Below, piece by piece: positions 8,968-16,972 of a stretch of 48,776 nucleotides of DNA. Source of the stretch: an uncultured Acidimicrobiales bacterium (GTDB lineage: Bacteria; Actinomycetota; Acidimicrobiia; Acidimicrobiales; SZUA-35); contig CALHCB010000060.1 of NCBI GenBank assembly GCA_937930695.1, positions 1 through 48,776 on the forward strand. Reading direction: 5' to 3'. The notes under the pieces were generated by a model that was given only the letters and a program-made list of their open reading frames with translations, was not told the origin of the DNA and did not search any database. Numbering within the stretch: position 1 is the stretch's first letter; each line of letters opens with the position of its first letter. A program made the translations under genes and the position numbers.

Positions 8968-9831
8968 ATGACGGAGAATCCCTACCGAAGCTTCAGCGAC
9001 GACGAGCTGGCCGAGCTGGCCCACGCCTACCGACCCGACCTGTTCGAAGGACAAGTTGCTCTCGTTACCGGCGGTGCCGGTGGTATCGGGCGATCGATCT
9101 GCATGCTGCTCGGTCGCCTCGGTGCCCGCATCGTCACCTGTGGCCGCAACGAGGACAAGCTGAGCGAACTCGTCGACTCGCTCGGCTCGCACGGCATCGA
9201 TTGCACTCCACTGGTCATGACGATCCGAGATCCCGAACAAGTCGCGGAGATGTTCGAAACAACGTGGAACACTCACGGCAAGATCGATCTGGTTGTCAAC
9301 AATGCCGGCGGCCAATTCCCCGCACCAGCAACCGACATCTCACCAAAGGGATGGGCCGCTGTCGTGGAGACCAACCTGTACGGCACGTGGTACGTGATGC
9401 AGGCTGCGGCGAACAAGTGGATCGAGCGGGAACACGCTGGATCGATCGTCAACATCGGAACCATCACGGGTCGAGGGAGCGTGGGAATTTCCCACACCGC
9501 TGCGGCCCGCGCAGGAGCCGCGGGGCTCGCCGCCTCGCTGAGTGTCGAGTGGGCCCCGCACGACATTCGGATCAACACGATCGCAGTGGGTGTTGTGCGA
9601 AGCCCGGGGCTCGAGAGCTACCCGCCCGAGGCCCGGCCCTCGTTTGACCACAACCCTCAGCGGCGTCTCGGCGACGTCCACGATGTTGCCCAGGCCGTGG
9701 CCTATCTCGGCTCACCGACGGCGAGCGGCTACGTCACCGGCGACGTTGTTCACGTTGCGGGCGGCGAACAGATCTGGGGCGAGTACTGGGCCCTCGGCAA
9801 GCCCGACTACTTCAAGGTGGACGAGAGTTAG
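8968..9831 (+). CDS. SDR oxidoreductase, enoyl/dienoyl-CoA reductase-like
   Basis: A 287-residue short-chain dehydrogenase/reductase. The Rossmann motif 'TGGAGGIG' is at 34-41, 'NNAGG' at 111-115 and 'IRINTIAVGVV' follows the active-site helix. The usual Tyr-x-x-x-Lys is replaced by Thr177-x-x-x-Arg181 in 'HTAAARAGAAGL'. From memory this resembles the TER/DECR branch (peroxisomal trans-2-enoyl-CoA reductase and 2,4-dienoyl-CoA reductase), where the helix diverges from classical SDRs, so NADPH-dependent reduction of an unsaturated acyl-CoA is a reasonable guess. An N-terminal extension of about 28 residues precedes the fold. Its stop overlaps the convergent diguanylate cyclase gene by four bases. 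Confidence 0.85.
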   Translation: MTENPYRSFSDDELAELAHAYRPDLFEGQVALVTGGAGGIGRSICMLLGRLGARIVTCGRNEDKLSELVDSLGSHGIDCTPLVMTIRDPEQVAEMFETTWNTHGKIDLVVNNAGGQFPAPATDISPKGWAAVVETNLYGTWYVMQAAANKWIEREHAGSIVNIGTITGRGSVGISHTAAARAGAAGLAASLSVEWAPHDIRINTIAVGVVRSPGLESYPPEARPSFDHNPQRRLGDVHDVAQAVAYLGSPTASGYVTGDVVHVAGGEQIWGEYWALGKPDYFKVDES

Positions 9832-11048
9832 GAAACGCTCAACGGGTCAGCAGCCGAAGTCGTGGCCGTGGCGGGACCAAGCACGGACTCCCCACGAAAC
9901 GCGAACCCGCAGCCTCCGCGCTCTTTGATCTCGTAGAGCGCGGCATCGGCCTGTGCCATCACCGCGGCAAAATCCTCGCCAAGGTTGGCCTCAGCAAGAC
10001 CAACAGAACACGACACCGACACGGTGCAGCCGTCGCCGACCTCGATGGGCCGGTCAAGCGCAAGAACGAGGCGGCCCGCAATTTCACGCGCCGTCGGTTC
10101 GTCGCAACCAGGAAGGTGCAAGGCGAATTCGTCCCCGCCCATTCTCGCGAGCATGGCTCCTTCGGGGAGGAGGCGTCGCCACCGTTTGGCGACGGTCTCC
10201 AAGACCACATCCCCGGTGCTATGTCCGCGTGAGTCGTTGATCTGCTTGAACGAATCAAGATCGATGAAGCCGATCATCGTCGCCGCAGCGACGCGTCCGT
10301 TCTGATCAGACACAGCGGCACTGAATGCTCGACGGTTCGGAAGCGAGGTAAGACCATCACGACTGGCCAGCACCTCCAGCGCACAGTTGGCGTCACGCAA
10401 TTCGTTCTGCTGGGCGCTCAACTCAGAAGCGAGTGCTGCGGTCACAAGCTGTCCTTCGATTGCCGACAGCACCGCTCGATGCATCGACTGATGAATCATC
10501 AGCGAGTAGATACCGCCGAGCAACAACACGCCGGCCAACACCAATCCAAAGGAGTCGCCTGCGCTTGCAACGGTCAGCGCACCAACAAGGGTGACCGTCC
10601 CGATAGCCCAGCGGAAGACTTCGCGCGACAGCGAACACACCGCGGTGATCAACGATTGATTGCCGAAGAGCCAAAGCGCCACAACCGCTCGCCACTCCGG
10701 GTCAGAAGGTTGCACAAACAGCGGGATGAGGCCCCAAACGATGCCGCTGCCACCCATGGCTGCATTCAATGCGCTGAGGCTTCGCTCGGTCGACCAGCCG
10801 TTGTGTACGGCGCTCCCAAGGAGCGCGAGCGCAGCTCCCGAGAAGACAACGCGCAGTCCGATCCAGGTCGCCATGCCCGTCGGGCTGAACCGCCAGAGCA
10901 AGGTCGAGAACACCGCAACTGAGAGCACGCTCATCATCAGAGACTTTCGCGCCGCGGGAAGGAGAGCGGCTATGGCCGCTCGTTCGACGCTGGTCGCGAG
11001 ATCTTCTGGATCGACAGACAATTGATGACTCATGGTGGAACTCGACAA
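9828..11048 (-). CDS. Membrane diguanylate cyclase (GGDEF)
   Basis: A 406-residue protein with six or seven hydrophobic segments (about 35-185), a short coiled helix (about 195-225) and a GGDEF domain. 'DGLTSLPNRRAF' opens the domain, 'FIDLDSFKQINDSRGHSTGD' carries metal and substrate residues, and the signature 'RMGGDEF' is intact at 302-308, so synthesis of cyclic di-GMP from GTP is expected. The RxxD product-inhibition site that normally sits five residues before GGDEF is absent, so it may escape that feedback. The membrane part is a sensor of unknown ligand. The gene is convergent with the SDR gene, sharing bases 9828-9831. The first 20 bases upstream include a short dyad (11044-11066), of doubtful meaning. 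Confidence 0.9.
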   Translation of the reverse strand: MSSSTMSHQLSVDPEDLATSVERAAIAALLPAARKSLMMSVLSVAVFSTLLWRFSPTGMATWIGLRVVFSGAALALLGSAVHNGWSTERSLSALNAAMGGSGIVWGLIPLFVQPSDPEWRAVVALWLFGNQSLITAVCSLSREVFRWAIGTVTLVGALTVASAGDSFGLVLAGVLLLGGIYSLMIHQSMHRAVLSAIEGQLVTAALASELSAQQNELRDANCALEVLASRDGLTSLPNRRAFSAAVSDQNGRVAAATMIGFIDLDSFKQINDSRGHSTGDVVLETVAKRWRRLLPEGAMLARMGGDEFALHLPGCDEPTAREIAGRLVLALDRPIEVGDGCTVSVSCSVGLAEANLGEDFAAVMAQADAALYEIKERGGCGFAFRGESVLGPATATTSAADPLSVS

Positions 11049-11150
11049 AGGATGTATCTCCTTGTCCCAGGAGCTTCGGCACGATATGGGCGAAGGTTGA
11101 GCGCGTCGCCGAACTGTTTCGAACCTCGACTTCTCTTCGAGATCTTCGAG

Positions 11151-11891
11151 CTAGCGACCGTCGAGCACCCGCGTGATCTGGTCGGCAACCCAGGTTGGGT
11201 TGTCGACCTGAACGTTGTGGCCCGCTTCAGGTGCCATCGCCGGCTCATCGACAAGTGTTTCCAAGTGGGTTCGAGCGACCATGGCATCGTCGACACCCGC
11301 ACCCAGTACGACCGGGCAACGAGCGGCGGAAACCAACCCGACAGCATCCAAGGCGGTCTGCGCGAAGGACGCAGGGTCCTGGGCGAGCCGCCAACCGTTC
11401 GCCTCCTCGACAACCGAACCAACCAGAAGTTCCGGATCAAGACCGGCGGGACTCGAGAGCCCAGCAGTGCGAGTGAAACGTTCGATGGCTTCGTCGCGAG
11501 TGGCGAACCAGCGAATCCCCTTGGCGGCCACCTTGGCCATGCCCGCAACTTCCTCGGCGGTCCACGTGATCTTGATCCCGAGCCCCAACATGGCCTCGAC
11601 ATCGACTCCGTGGGTCCCCGAGGCAAGAGCGAGCCCCACACCGCCGCCGAGCGAATGCCCAACGATGACGACCGATCCGTCGCCACTCCCCGTCGTTTCC
11701 AAGTGACCACGGACCGCGTCGGCGACAGCCGAGGCCATGGCCTCGATCCGGTAGTCGCCCGTCCAAGGGCTCATGCCGTGTCCTGGCAAATCAAGAGCGA
11801 GGACGTCACCTTCCCAATCGAGCCGGTCGAGGACGGGCGTCCACACCGCGGACGTTGCGCCGAGACCATGCAGCGCCACGAGCGTCACCAT
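11151..11891 (-). CDS. Alpha/beta hydrolase
   Basis: A 246-residue alpha/beta hydrolase: 'LVALHGLGATSAVW' for the oxyanion region, 'VLALDLPGHGMSPW', nucleophile elbow 'IVGHSLGGG' and the terminal histidine in 'MAPEAGHNVQVDNP'. The catalytic serine, acid and histidine all seem present. It is of the small esterase/lactonase/C-C hydrolase type; substrate unknown. The start overlaps the 3' end of the upstream P450 gene by seven bases, so the two are almost certainly one operon, and the hydrolase probably acts on a product of the P450 or in the same catabolic route. The roughly 100 bases to the diguanylate cyclase gene hold no other feature. Confidence 0.87.
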   Translation of the reverse strand: MVTLVALHGLGATSAVWTPVLDRLDWEGDVLALDLPGHGMSPWTGDYRIEAMASAVADAVRGHLETTGSGDGSVVIVGHSLGGGVGLALASGTHGVDVEAMLGLGIKITWTAEEVAGMAKVAAKGIRWFATRDEAIERFTRTAGLSSPAGLDPELLVGSVVEEANGWRLAQDPASFAQTALDAVGLVSAARCPVVLGAGVDDAMVARTHLETLVDEPAMAPEAGHNVQVDNPTWVADQITRVLDGR

Positions 11892-13192
11892 GTGACCGGC
11901 AACGTCTTGAGGCCCTGCTGAAAGTTCGACTCCAGCCGCTGCGGCGTGCCATCGAGTCGCAGCTTGCCCAATTGGTCAATGATCTCGCCGATCATCGAAC
12001 GCATCTGCTGACGGGCGAGATGTGACCCGAGGCAGAAGTGCGCTCCGAATCCGAAGGAGACGTGATCGTTGTTGGTCCGCGTGATGTCGAAACGATGGGG
12101 GTCCTCGAAGACCTCAGGATCTCGGTTGGCTGCGAGGTGATACACGGCCACTTTGTCTCCCGGTTCGATCGTGACACCACCGAGTTCTACTTCACGGGTT
12201 GCCGTTCGGCGAAAGTGAATCACGGGCGGCCAGAACCGAAGCATTTCCTCGACCGCCCCGGGGAGCAACGATCGATCTTCGAGAAGTAGCTCGTACTGGT
12301 CATCGTGTTCGATGAGGGTGAGCAACCCGCCAGGTATCCCGTTGCGCAACGTCTCATTCCCCGCGACGGCGAACAAGAAGAACAGCGTCTCGAATTCTTC
12401 AGTGGTCAGGCGCGTTCCATCGAACTCCGCCGCGAGCAAGAGCGACACGATGTCGTCGGTCGGGTCGTCGCGTCGCATCTCCGCAAGCGAATGGGCATAG
12501 GCATACATGTCTGCCAACCCTGCACGTGTCCGCGGGTTGGGCATCGCACCGGAGCGATCCGGTTTCGGTCGGTGTGCAAGGGCAGCCCGAGCCATCTCGC
12601 TGCCGAACGCGGGATCGAACGAGGAAGAGGTTGCGTAGTCGCTGTCCTGATAGCCGATCACTCGGTTGGACCAGTCATAGAGCAAGCCTCGATCCTGCTC
12701 GGGCATGCCGAGGACCGAGGCCAGCACTGCGACGGGAAGATCGGCGACGACGTCGCCGACGATGTCACACCCGCCCTTGTCCGCCACGACGTCCACCAAC
12801 TTGGCTGAGCGCGTCACGATCTCCGCCTCGAGCGCGCTGATCGCTCGAGGGATGAATGCCCGCGAGAGCAAGCCCCGCAATCGGCTGTGATCGGGCGGAT
12901 CTTGGTTCAGCATCATCGATTGCACGAACGCGAGATCTGTCGGGTCCTGTGGTGTTCGCAACTGGGTCCCGCCGACGTGACTCGAGAACGTTGCTGGGTC
13001 CCGCAACACGTGTTTGGTCTCGGCATGGCTGAGTACAGCCCAGTAGCCGGGTCCCGCAGGCCAATCACCGATCGACGGCTCGGGCACGAACACCACCGGC
13101 CCATCAGCTCGTAGGCGATCGATCGCGTCGTGCGGAGCACCGCGGCGAAATGTCTTGGCGTCATAGAGCGAGAGGAGATCCGCTTGTTCCAC
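11885..13192 (-). CDS. Cytochrome P450, CYP125/CYP124-like
   Basis: A soluble bacterial P450 of about 435 residues. It shows the I-helix motif 'AVAGNETLRNG', ExxR in 'VEEMLRFWPP', 'FDITRTNNDHVSFGFG' and the haem-ligand signature 'FGFGAHFCLGSHLA' with Cys387. The AGNET I-helix and the general pattern recall CYP125/CYP124 enzymes that hydroxylate sterol or branched lipid side chains; this is family resemblance, not proof. Start is uncertain: GTG 13192 follows 'GAGG' and gives a normal length, while TTG 13258 would overlap the divergent methyltransferase ATG. Electrons must come from a ferredoxin; a candidate 3Fe-4S ferredoxin is encoded at 41226-41546. It forms an operon with the hydrolase at 11151-11891. 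Confidence 0.9.
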   Translation of the reverse strand: MEQADLLSLYDAKTFRRGAPHDAIDRLRADGPVVFVPEPSIGDWPAGPGYWAVLSHAETKHVLRDPATFSSHVGGTQLRTPQDPTDLAFVQSMMLNQDPPDHSRLRGLLSRAFIPRAISALEAEIVTRSAKLVDVVADKGGCDIVGDVVADLPVAVLASVLGMPEQDRGLLYDWSNRVIGYQDSDYATSSSFDPAFGSEMARAALAHRPKPDRSGAMPNPRTRAGLADMYAYAHSLAEMRRDDPTDDIVSLLLAAEFDGTRLTTEEFETLFFLFAVAGNETLRNGIPGGLLTLIEHDDQYELLLEDRSLLPGAVEEMLRFWPPVIHFRRTATREVELGGVTIEPGDKVAVYHLAANRDPEVFEDPHRFDITRTNNDHVSFGFGAHFCLGSHLARQQMRSMIGEIIDQLGKLRLDGTPQRLESNFQQGLKTLPVTW

Positions 13193-13257
13193 CGCCTCAT
13201 GGTCGCGTACATCTTCAGCAAGCGTGGTAGTTGTGTTCTCGAGGGGAAGAGAGACCA

Positions 13258-14265
13258 ATGACAGAATCAGCCGAACGAATCGACACAACGCGACTACAGG
13301 CGGTGGCCCGGGCCTATACCCAATCAGCCGTCTTCTATGCCGCACTCGATGTCGAGCTGTTCACCCACATCCACAACGGCTCGACCACCGAGGAAGAACT
13401 CATCACAGCAACGACGTTGCGGCAGATCGACGTCGAACGATTGGTCACCTGCTTGCTCAGCATGGAGATGATCACCTGGTCAGACGACGGCAGCTTGGTC
13501 AATGCTCCAGACGTCGACAAGTTTCTCGTGAAGGGCACTCGCAGATATGCCGGCGAATGGATGATGTTCACTCGTCCCGACGTGCCGAAGTGGTTCCGGA
13601 TGACCGAGCTCATGCTGAGCCAACATGGCACTCGGTTGGGGATGTACGACGAGCTCACGGTCGAGTCCGCCAAGAAATACCACCAGGCCACCTCGAGCAT
13701 CGGGTTCGGTGCGGCGCGTCGATTTGTACGGACGGTCGACCTCTCCGAACGCCGACACCTTCTGGACCTCGGCGGTGGAAGCGGTGCCTACAGCATCACG
13801 GCGGTCGAGACCTTCGAGAACTTGAGGGCCACGGTTCTTGACCTCCCACCGGTCGTCGTGGCCACTCAGGAGTACATCGCCGATGCTGGAGTGGGCGATC
13901 GCGTCGACACGGTCGGCGCAGATTTCACTCAAGGCGAGTTCCCCGGACCCGTTGATGCGGTCGTGATGGCCTCCAACCTCCCGATCTACGACGGACAGGT
14001 CATCGCTGGCGTTGTGGCTCGGGCTTTTCGGGCATTGGAGTCCGGCGGCGAGATGCACCTCATCGGCGAAATGCTCGACGACGACCGCAGTGGCCCACTC
14101 GACTCCGCAATGTGGGGGATGAACGAGCTCATCTGCGGAAGCCTTGGACGCTCCCACACCCGGGCCGAGGTTGTCGGCTACTTCGCCGACGCAGGCTTCG
14201 TTGATATCGATATCTCCGAATTCGTTCCGGACACGCTGGCGCGATGCGTCGGGACCAAGCCCTGA
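13258..14265 (+). CDS. SAM-dependent O-methyltransferase (family 2-like)
   Basis: A 335-residue protein with an N-terminal winged-helix dimerisation part (about 10-95, 'EEELITATTLRQIDVERLV') and a Rossmann methyltransferase domain with the SAM motif 'LLDLGGGSGAYSI' at 168-180, 'ATVLDLPPVV' (motif II) and 'VDAVVMASNLPIYDG'. This is the architecture of acetylserotonin/hydroxyneurosporene-type O-methyltransferases. The acceptor is unknown. ATG 13258 has a good ribosome site ('GGGGAAGAG' about six bases upstream). It is divergent from the P450 gene, sharing a 65-base spacer, and lies upstream of the FAD-GcvT genes with a 148-base gap that contains a palindrome. Confidence 0.87.
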   Translation: MTESAERIDTTRLQAVARAYTQSAVFYAALDVELFTHIHNGSTTEEELITATTLRQIDVERLVTCLLSMEMITWSDDGSLVNAPDVDKFLVKGTRRYAGEWMMFTRPDVPKWFRMTELMLSQHGTRLGMYDELTVESAKKYHQATSSIGFGAARRFVRTVDLSERRHLLDLGGGSGAYSITAVETFENLRATVLDLPPVVVATQEYIADAGVGDRVDTVGADFTQGEFPGPVDAVVMASNLPIYDGQVIAGVVARAFRALESGGEMHLIGEMLDDDRSGPLDSAMWGMNELICGSLGRSHTRAEVVGYFADAGFVDIDISEFVPDTLARCVGTKP

Positions 14266-14310
14266 GCCCAGAGTTCTCCGGTCACTGGTTTGTGAGACTC
14301 AGGTTCCCGC

Positions 14311-14324
14311 CTTGTGATCACAAG
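14311..14324. promoter_or_regulatory. Perfect 14-bp palindrome, probable operator
   Basis: CTTGTGATCACAAG is a perfect palindrome located about 90 bases before the ATG of the first FAD-GcvT gene, in the only sizeable gap of that cluster. The form (TTGTGA/TCACAA half-sites with no spacer) suits a dimeric repressor or activator such as a GntR- or CRP-type protein. No second copy is seen before the next gene. The binding protein is unknown. Confidence 0.45.
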
Positions 14325-14413
14325 CCTCGGATCCGGCGCTATCTCGTTCAACCCCAAATTAGGCTCTTCGGCGGCGGCGTCGTGTTGGACGCCAGCACCG
14401 AACTGGGGATCTG

Positions 14414-16882
14414 ATGACCGAGACCAATCTTGTCGACCGAGCTCGCGTCGTCGTCATCGGCGGCGGCATTCATGGCGCTGCACTGCTCTACCACCTCACC
14501 GAAGAGGGATGGACCGATGTGGTTCTCGTCGAGAAGGCAGAGCCGACGTCCGGGTCGACCTGGCACGCAGCGGGCCAGATCACGCGATCGGTCGGCGACT
14601 ACACGACTGCGGCGTTCGCGAACTACGCAATCGAGCTCTACGAGGGCTTGGCTGCCAAGACCGGACGCGACATCTCCTTTCATCAACCAGGGGGTTTGCG
14701 CGTCGCGTACAACGACCTGGAGATGGATCAGCTGAAAGCACAGCTCGGCGTCGGCAGATACATCGGATACCCGATCGAATTGATCGACCCGGCGGAGGCC
14801 TCTCGACTCAATCCGTTCTACGACTTCACCGACGTGCAGGGGGCGATATGGACCGAGGGTGAGGGTCACATCGATCCGACCGATGCGACTATGGCATTCC
14901 TCTCTGGCGCTCGGAACGCCGGTGCATTCGTGAGTCGCCACAATCGCGTGCTCGAAGTGAACAGCCTCGCCAACGGCGAATGGTCCGTCGTGACCGAGCA
15001 GGGCTCGATCGTTTGCGAACACGTCGTCGACGCAGCCGGATGCTACGCCCACCAGGTCGGTCTGTTCAGCGGGTTTTCTGTGCCGCAGACCAACGTGTTG
15101 CACCACTACCTCGTCACCGAAGAGGTCCCCGAGTTCGTGGCCCACGGCACCGAGATGCCCGTCATGCGAGACAATCGGGTGGCCGGCTACATCCGACAGG
15201 AACAGACCGCAGGGCTGATCGGCATCTACGAACATGCCGGTGCGGAGTCGATTTGGGACGATGGCGTCCCTTGGGACGCCGAGAACCCCTTGTTCCCCGC
15301 CGACTACGACAAGATCGCACCATGGCTCGAAGAGGCGTTCGCCCGCGTGCCCGCGCTTGGCGAAGTCGGAATCAAGCGAGTCATTCATGGAGCCATCACC
15401 CACACCACCGACGGACATATGCTGCTCGGTCCAGCGCCCGGACTACGGAACTATTGGCTCAACACCGGCTCGTCAATTGGGCTTGCGTGGGGTCCAGGAG
15501 CCGGCCGCGAACTGGCCCGCTGGATCGTGCATGGCACGACCGAATTGAGTCTTCGCCACTACGACCCCAGACGTTTTGGCTGGACGACCCCCGAGTTCGT
15601 CAAGAACAAGTCGATCGAGGATTACGAGTGGATGTTCCGGGTGCATCCCCCCGGCGAGGAACGACTTTCCTCCCGCCCGGTCTGGACCTCGTCGCTTCAT
15701 GACGAGCTTGTGGAACGTCGGGCCATGCACGGCATGGCCTACGGCTGGGAGCAGCCGAAATGGTTTGTCCCTGAGGGCCAACCGCTCGTCGACGCCTACG
15801 GATGGCGTCGTCCCGACTGGTTCGAGGCGGTTCGAGCAGAATCCACGGCGGTCAGAGAACGCGTCGGCGTCATGGACCTTTCGGCCTTCTCGAAGTACAT
15901 GATCACCGGCCCCGATGCTGGGGCCTTTTGCGATCAACTCTGCACGGGGACGATCCCAAAACCAGGACGGATCGCCCTCAATTACGTACTGACAGAGCAC
16001 GGCAGAGTCGAGACCGAGGTGACGCTGTCGCGAATCGACGACAACCAGATCTATGCGGTTTCTGGCCCAGTGGGTCAGCAGCGTGATCTTGACTGGTTCT
16101 GTCACCACACCACCAAGCCAGACGGTTCGCACTTCGACGTCATCATCGAGGACCTCACACGAGATGTGGGTGTGCTCGTAGTCGCCGGGCCACATGCGAG
16201 AGAACTCATCAGCCGGTGCACTGACACCGACATGTCCAACGATGCGTTCAGGTTTCTCTCGGTGCAATCGCTCGTGATCGCTGGGTGCGAGGTTCGGGCA
16301 CTGCGGGTTGGTTTCACCGGATCGCGGGGTTGGGAACTCCATGCTCCGATGGCCTCACTACCCGCCATCTATTCGGCGCTCTGGAGTGCGTCGGCTGGCG
16401 ACGAGACTCGATCTGATCTCGGACTCTCCGACATCGGCAGCCACGCGCTCAACAGTCTTCGGATGGAAAAGGGCTACCTCACCCGCTTCGAACTGACGCA
16501 CGACATCGGCCCTCTTCAGGCAGGCGTCTCTCGCTGGATCAAGATGGACAAGGGTCCGTTCATCGGCCGAGATGCCATCGGTGAGGCGCCAACCGGTCAG
16601 GACTGGCAATTGGTCTACCTGCAGGTCGACGTTCCTGATGAACCGGCTGCCGCGGACTGCGTCGGCGGCGAGGGCGTGTTCCGCGACGGCGCCGCCATAG
16701 GGCTCACGACTTCTGGCGGCTACGGGTTTACCGTCGACCAGAGCTTGGCCTTCGCGTACGTTCGAGCACAAGATGCCGAACCTGGCACCGAACTCACGGT
16801 GCTCATCCTCGGCGAACAACGCGAAGCAACGATTCTCGACGGGCCACTCTTTGACCCCGGCAATACCGAATTGCTCGGCTGA
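14414..16882 (+). CDS. FAD-GcvT dehydrogenase, dimethylglycine dehydrogenase-like
   Basis: An 822-residue two-domain enzyme. The N-terminal DAO-type FAD domain opens with 'VVVIGGGIHGAALLYHL' (12-28) and has 'SGSTWHAAG' with His51, the residue that carries covalent FAD in dimethylglycine dehydrogenases. From about residue 440 on there is a FAO_M/GcvT tetrahydrofolate domain ending in a barrel near 815. The family oxidatively demethylates N-methylated amines (dimethylglycine, sarcosine) and passes the C1 unit to tetrahydrofolate. At the GcvT catalytic-acid position it has Glu535 in 'GRVETEVTLSR', rather than the Asp of the second paralogue. The start is ATG 14414 after 'GGGGA'. It heads a two-gene set with the paralogue 90 bases downstream. 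True substrate unknown. Confidence 0.87.
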   Translation: MTETNLVDRARVVVIGGGIHGAALLYHLTEEGWTDVVLVEKAEPTSGSTWHAAGQITRSVGDYTTAAFANYAIELYEGLAAKTGRDISFHQPGGLRVAYNDLEMDQLKAQLGVGRYIGYPIELIDPAEASRLNPFYDFTDVQGAIWTEGEGHIDPTDATMAFLSGARNAGAFVSRHNRVLEVNSLANGEWSVVTEQGSIVCEHVVDAAGCYAHQVGLFSGFSVPQTNVLHHYLVTEEVPEFVAHGTEMPVMRDNRVAGYIRQEQTAGLIGIYEHAGAESIWDDGVPWDAENPLFPADYDKIAPWLEEAFARVPALGEVGIKRVIHGAITHTTDGHMLLGPAPGLRNYWLNTGSSIGLAWGPGAGRELARWIVHGTTELSLRHYDPRRFGWTTPEFVKNKSIEDYEWMFRVHPPGEERLSSRPVWTSSLHDELVERRAMHGMAYGWEQPKWFVPEGQPLVDAYGWRRPDWFEAVRAESTAVRERVGVMDLSAFSKYMITGPDAGAFCDQLCTGTIPKPGRIALNYVLTEHGRVETEVTLSRIDDNQIYAVSGPVGQQRDLDWFCHHTTKPDGSHFDVIIEDLTRDVGVLVVAGPHARELISRCTDTDMSNDAFRFLSVQSLVIAGCEVRALRVGFTGSRGWELHAPMASLPAIYSALWSASAGDETRSDLGLSDIGSHALNSLRMEKGYLTRFELTHDIGPLQAGVSRWIKMDKGPFIGRDAIGEAPTGQDWQLVYLQVDVPDEPAAADCVGGEGVFRDGAAIGLTTSGGYGFTVDQSLAFAYVRAQDAEPGTELTVLILGEQREATILDGPLFDPGNTELLG

Positions 16883-16972
16883 CCGGCCACCTCAACGCTT
16901 CCTTCTGCAACTCAGCCCGCACGACGAAAAGGCCCGACGCCTCGGCCTATGACATCACTTCAGGACTCACCC

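Noticed and set aside
11022..11921. 299-codon plus-strand frame
   Set aside because: Antisense to the alpha/beta hydrolase gene with intact GHSLG elbow.
14348..15418. Long open frame (356 codons) on the minus strand
   Set aside because: It lies opposite the well-supported FAD-GcvT gene, has no recognisable motif and reflects the codon bias of the real gene.
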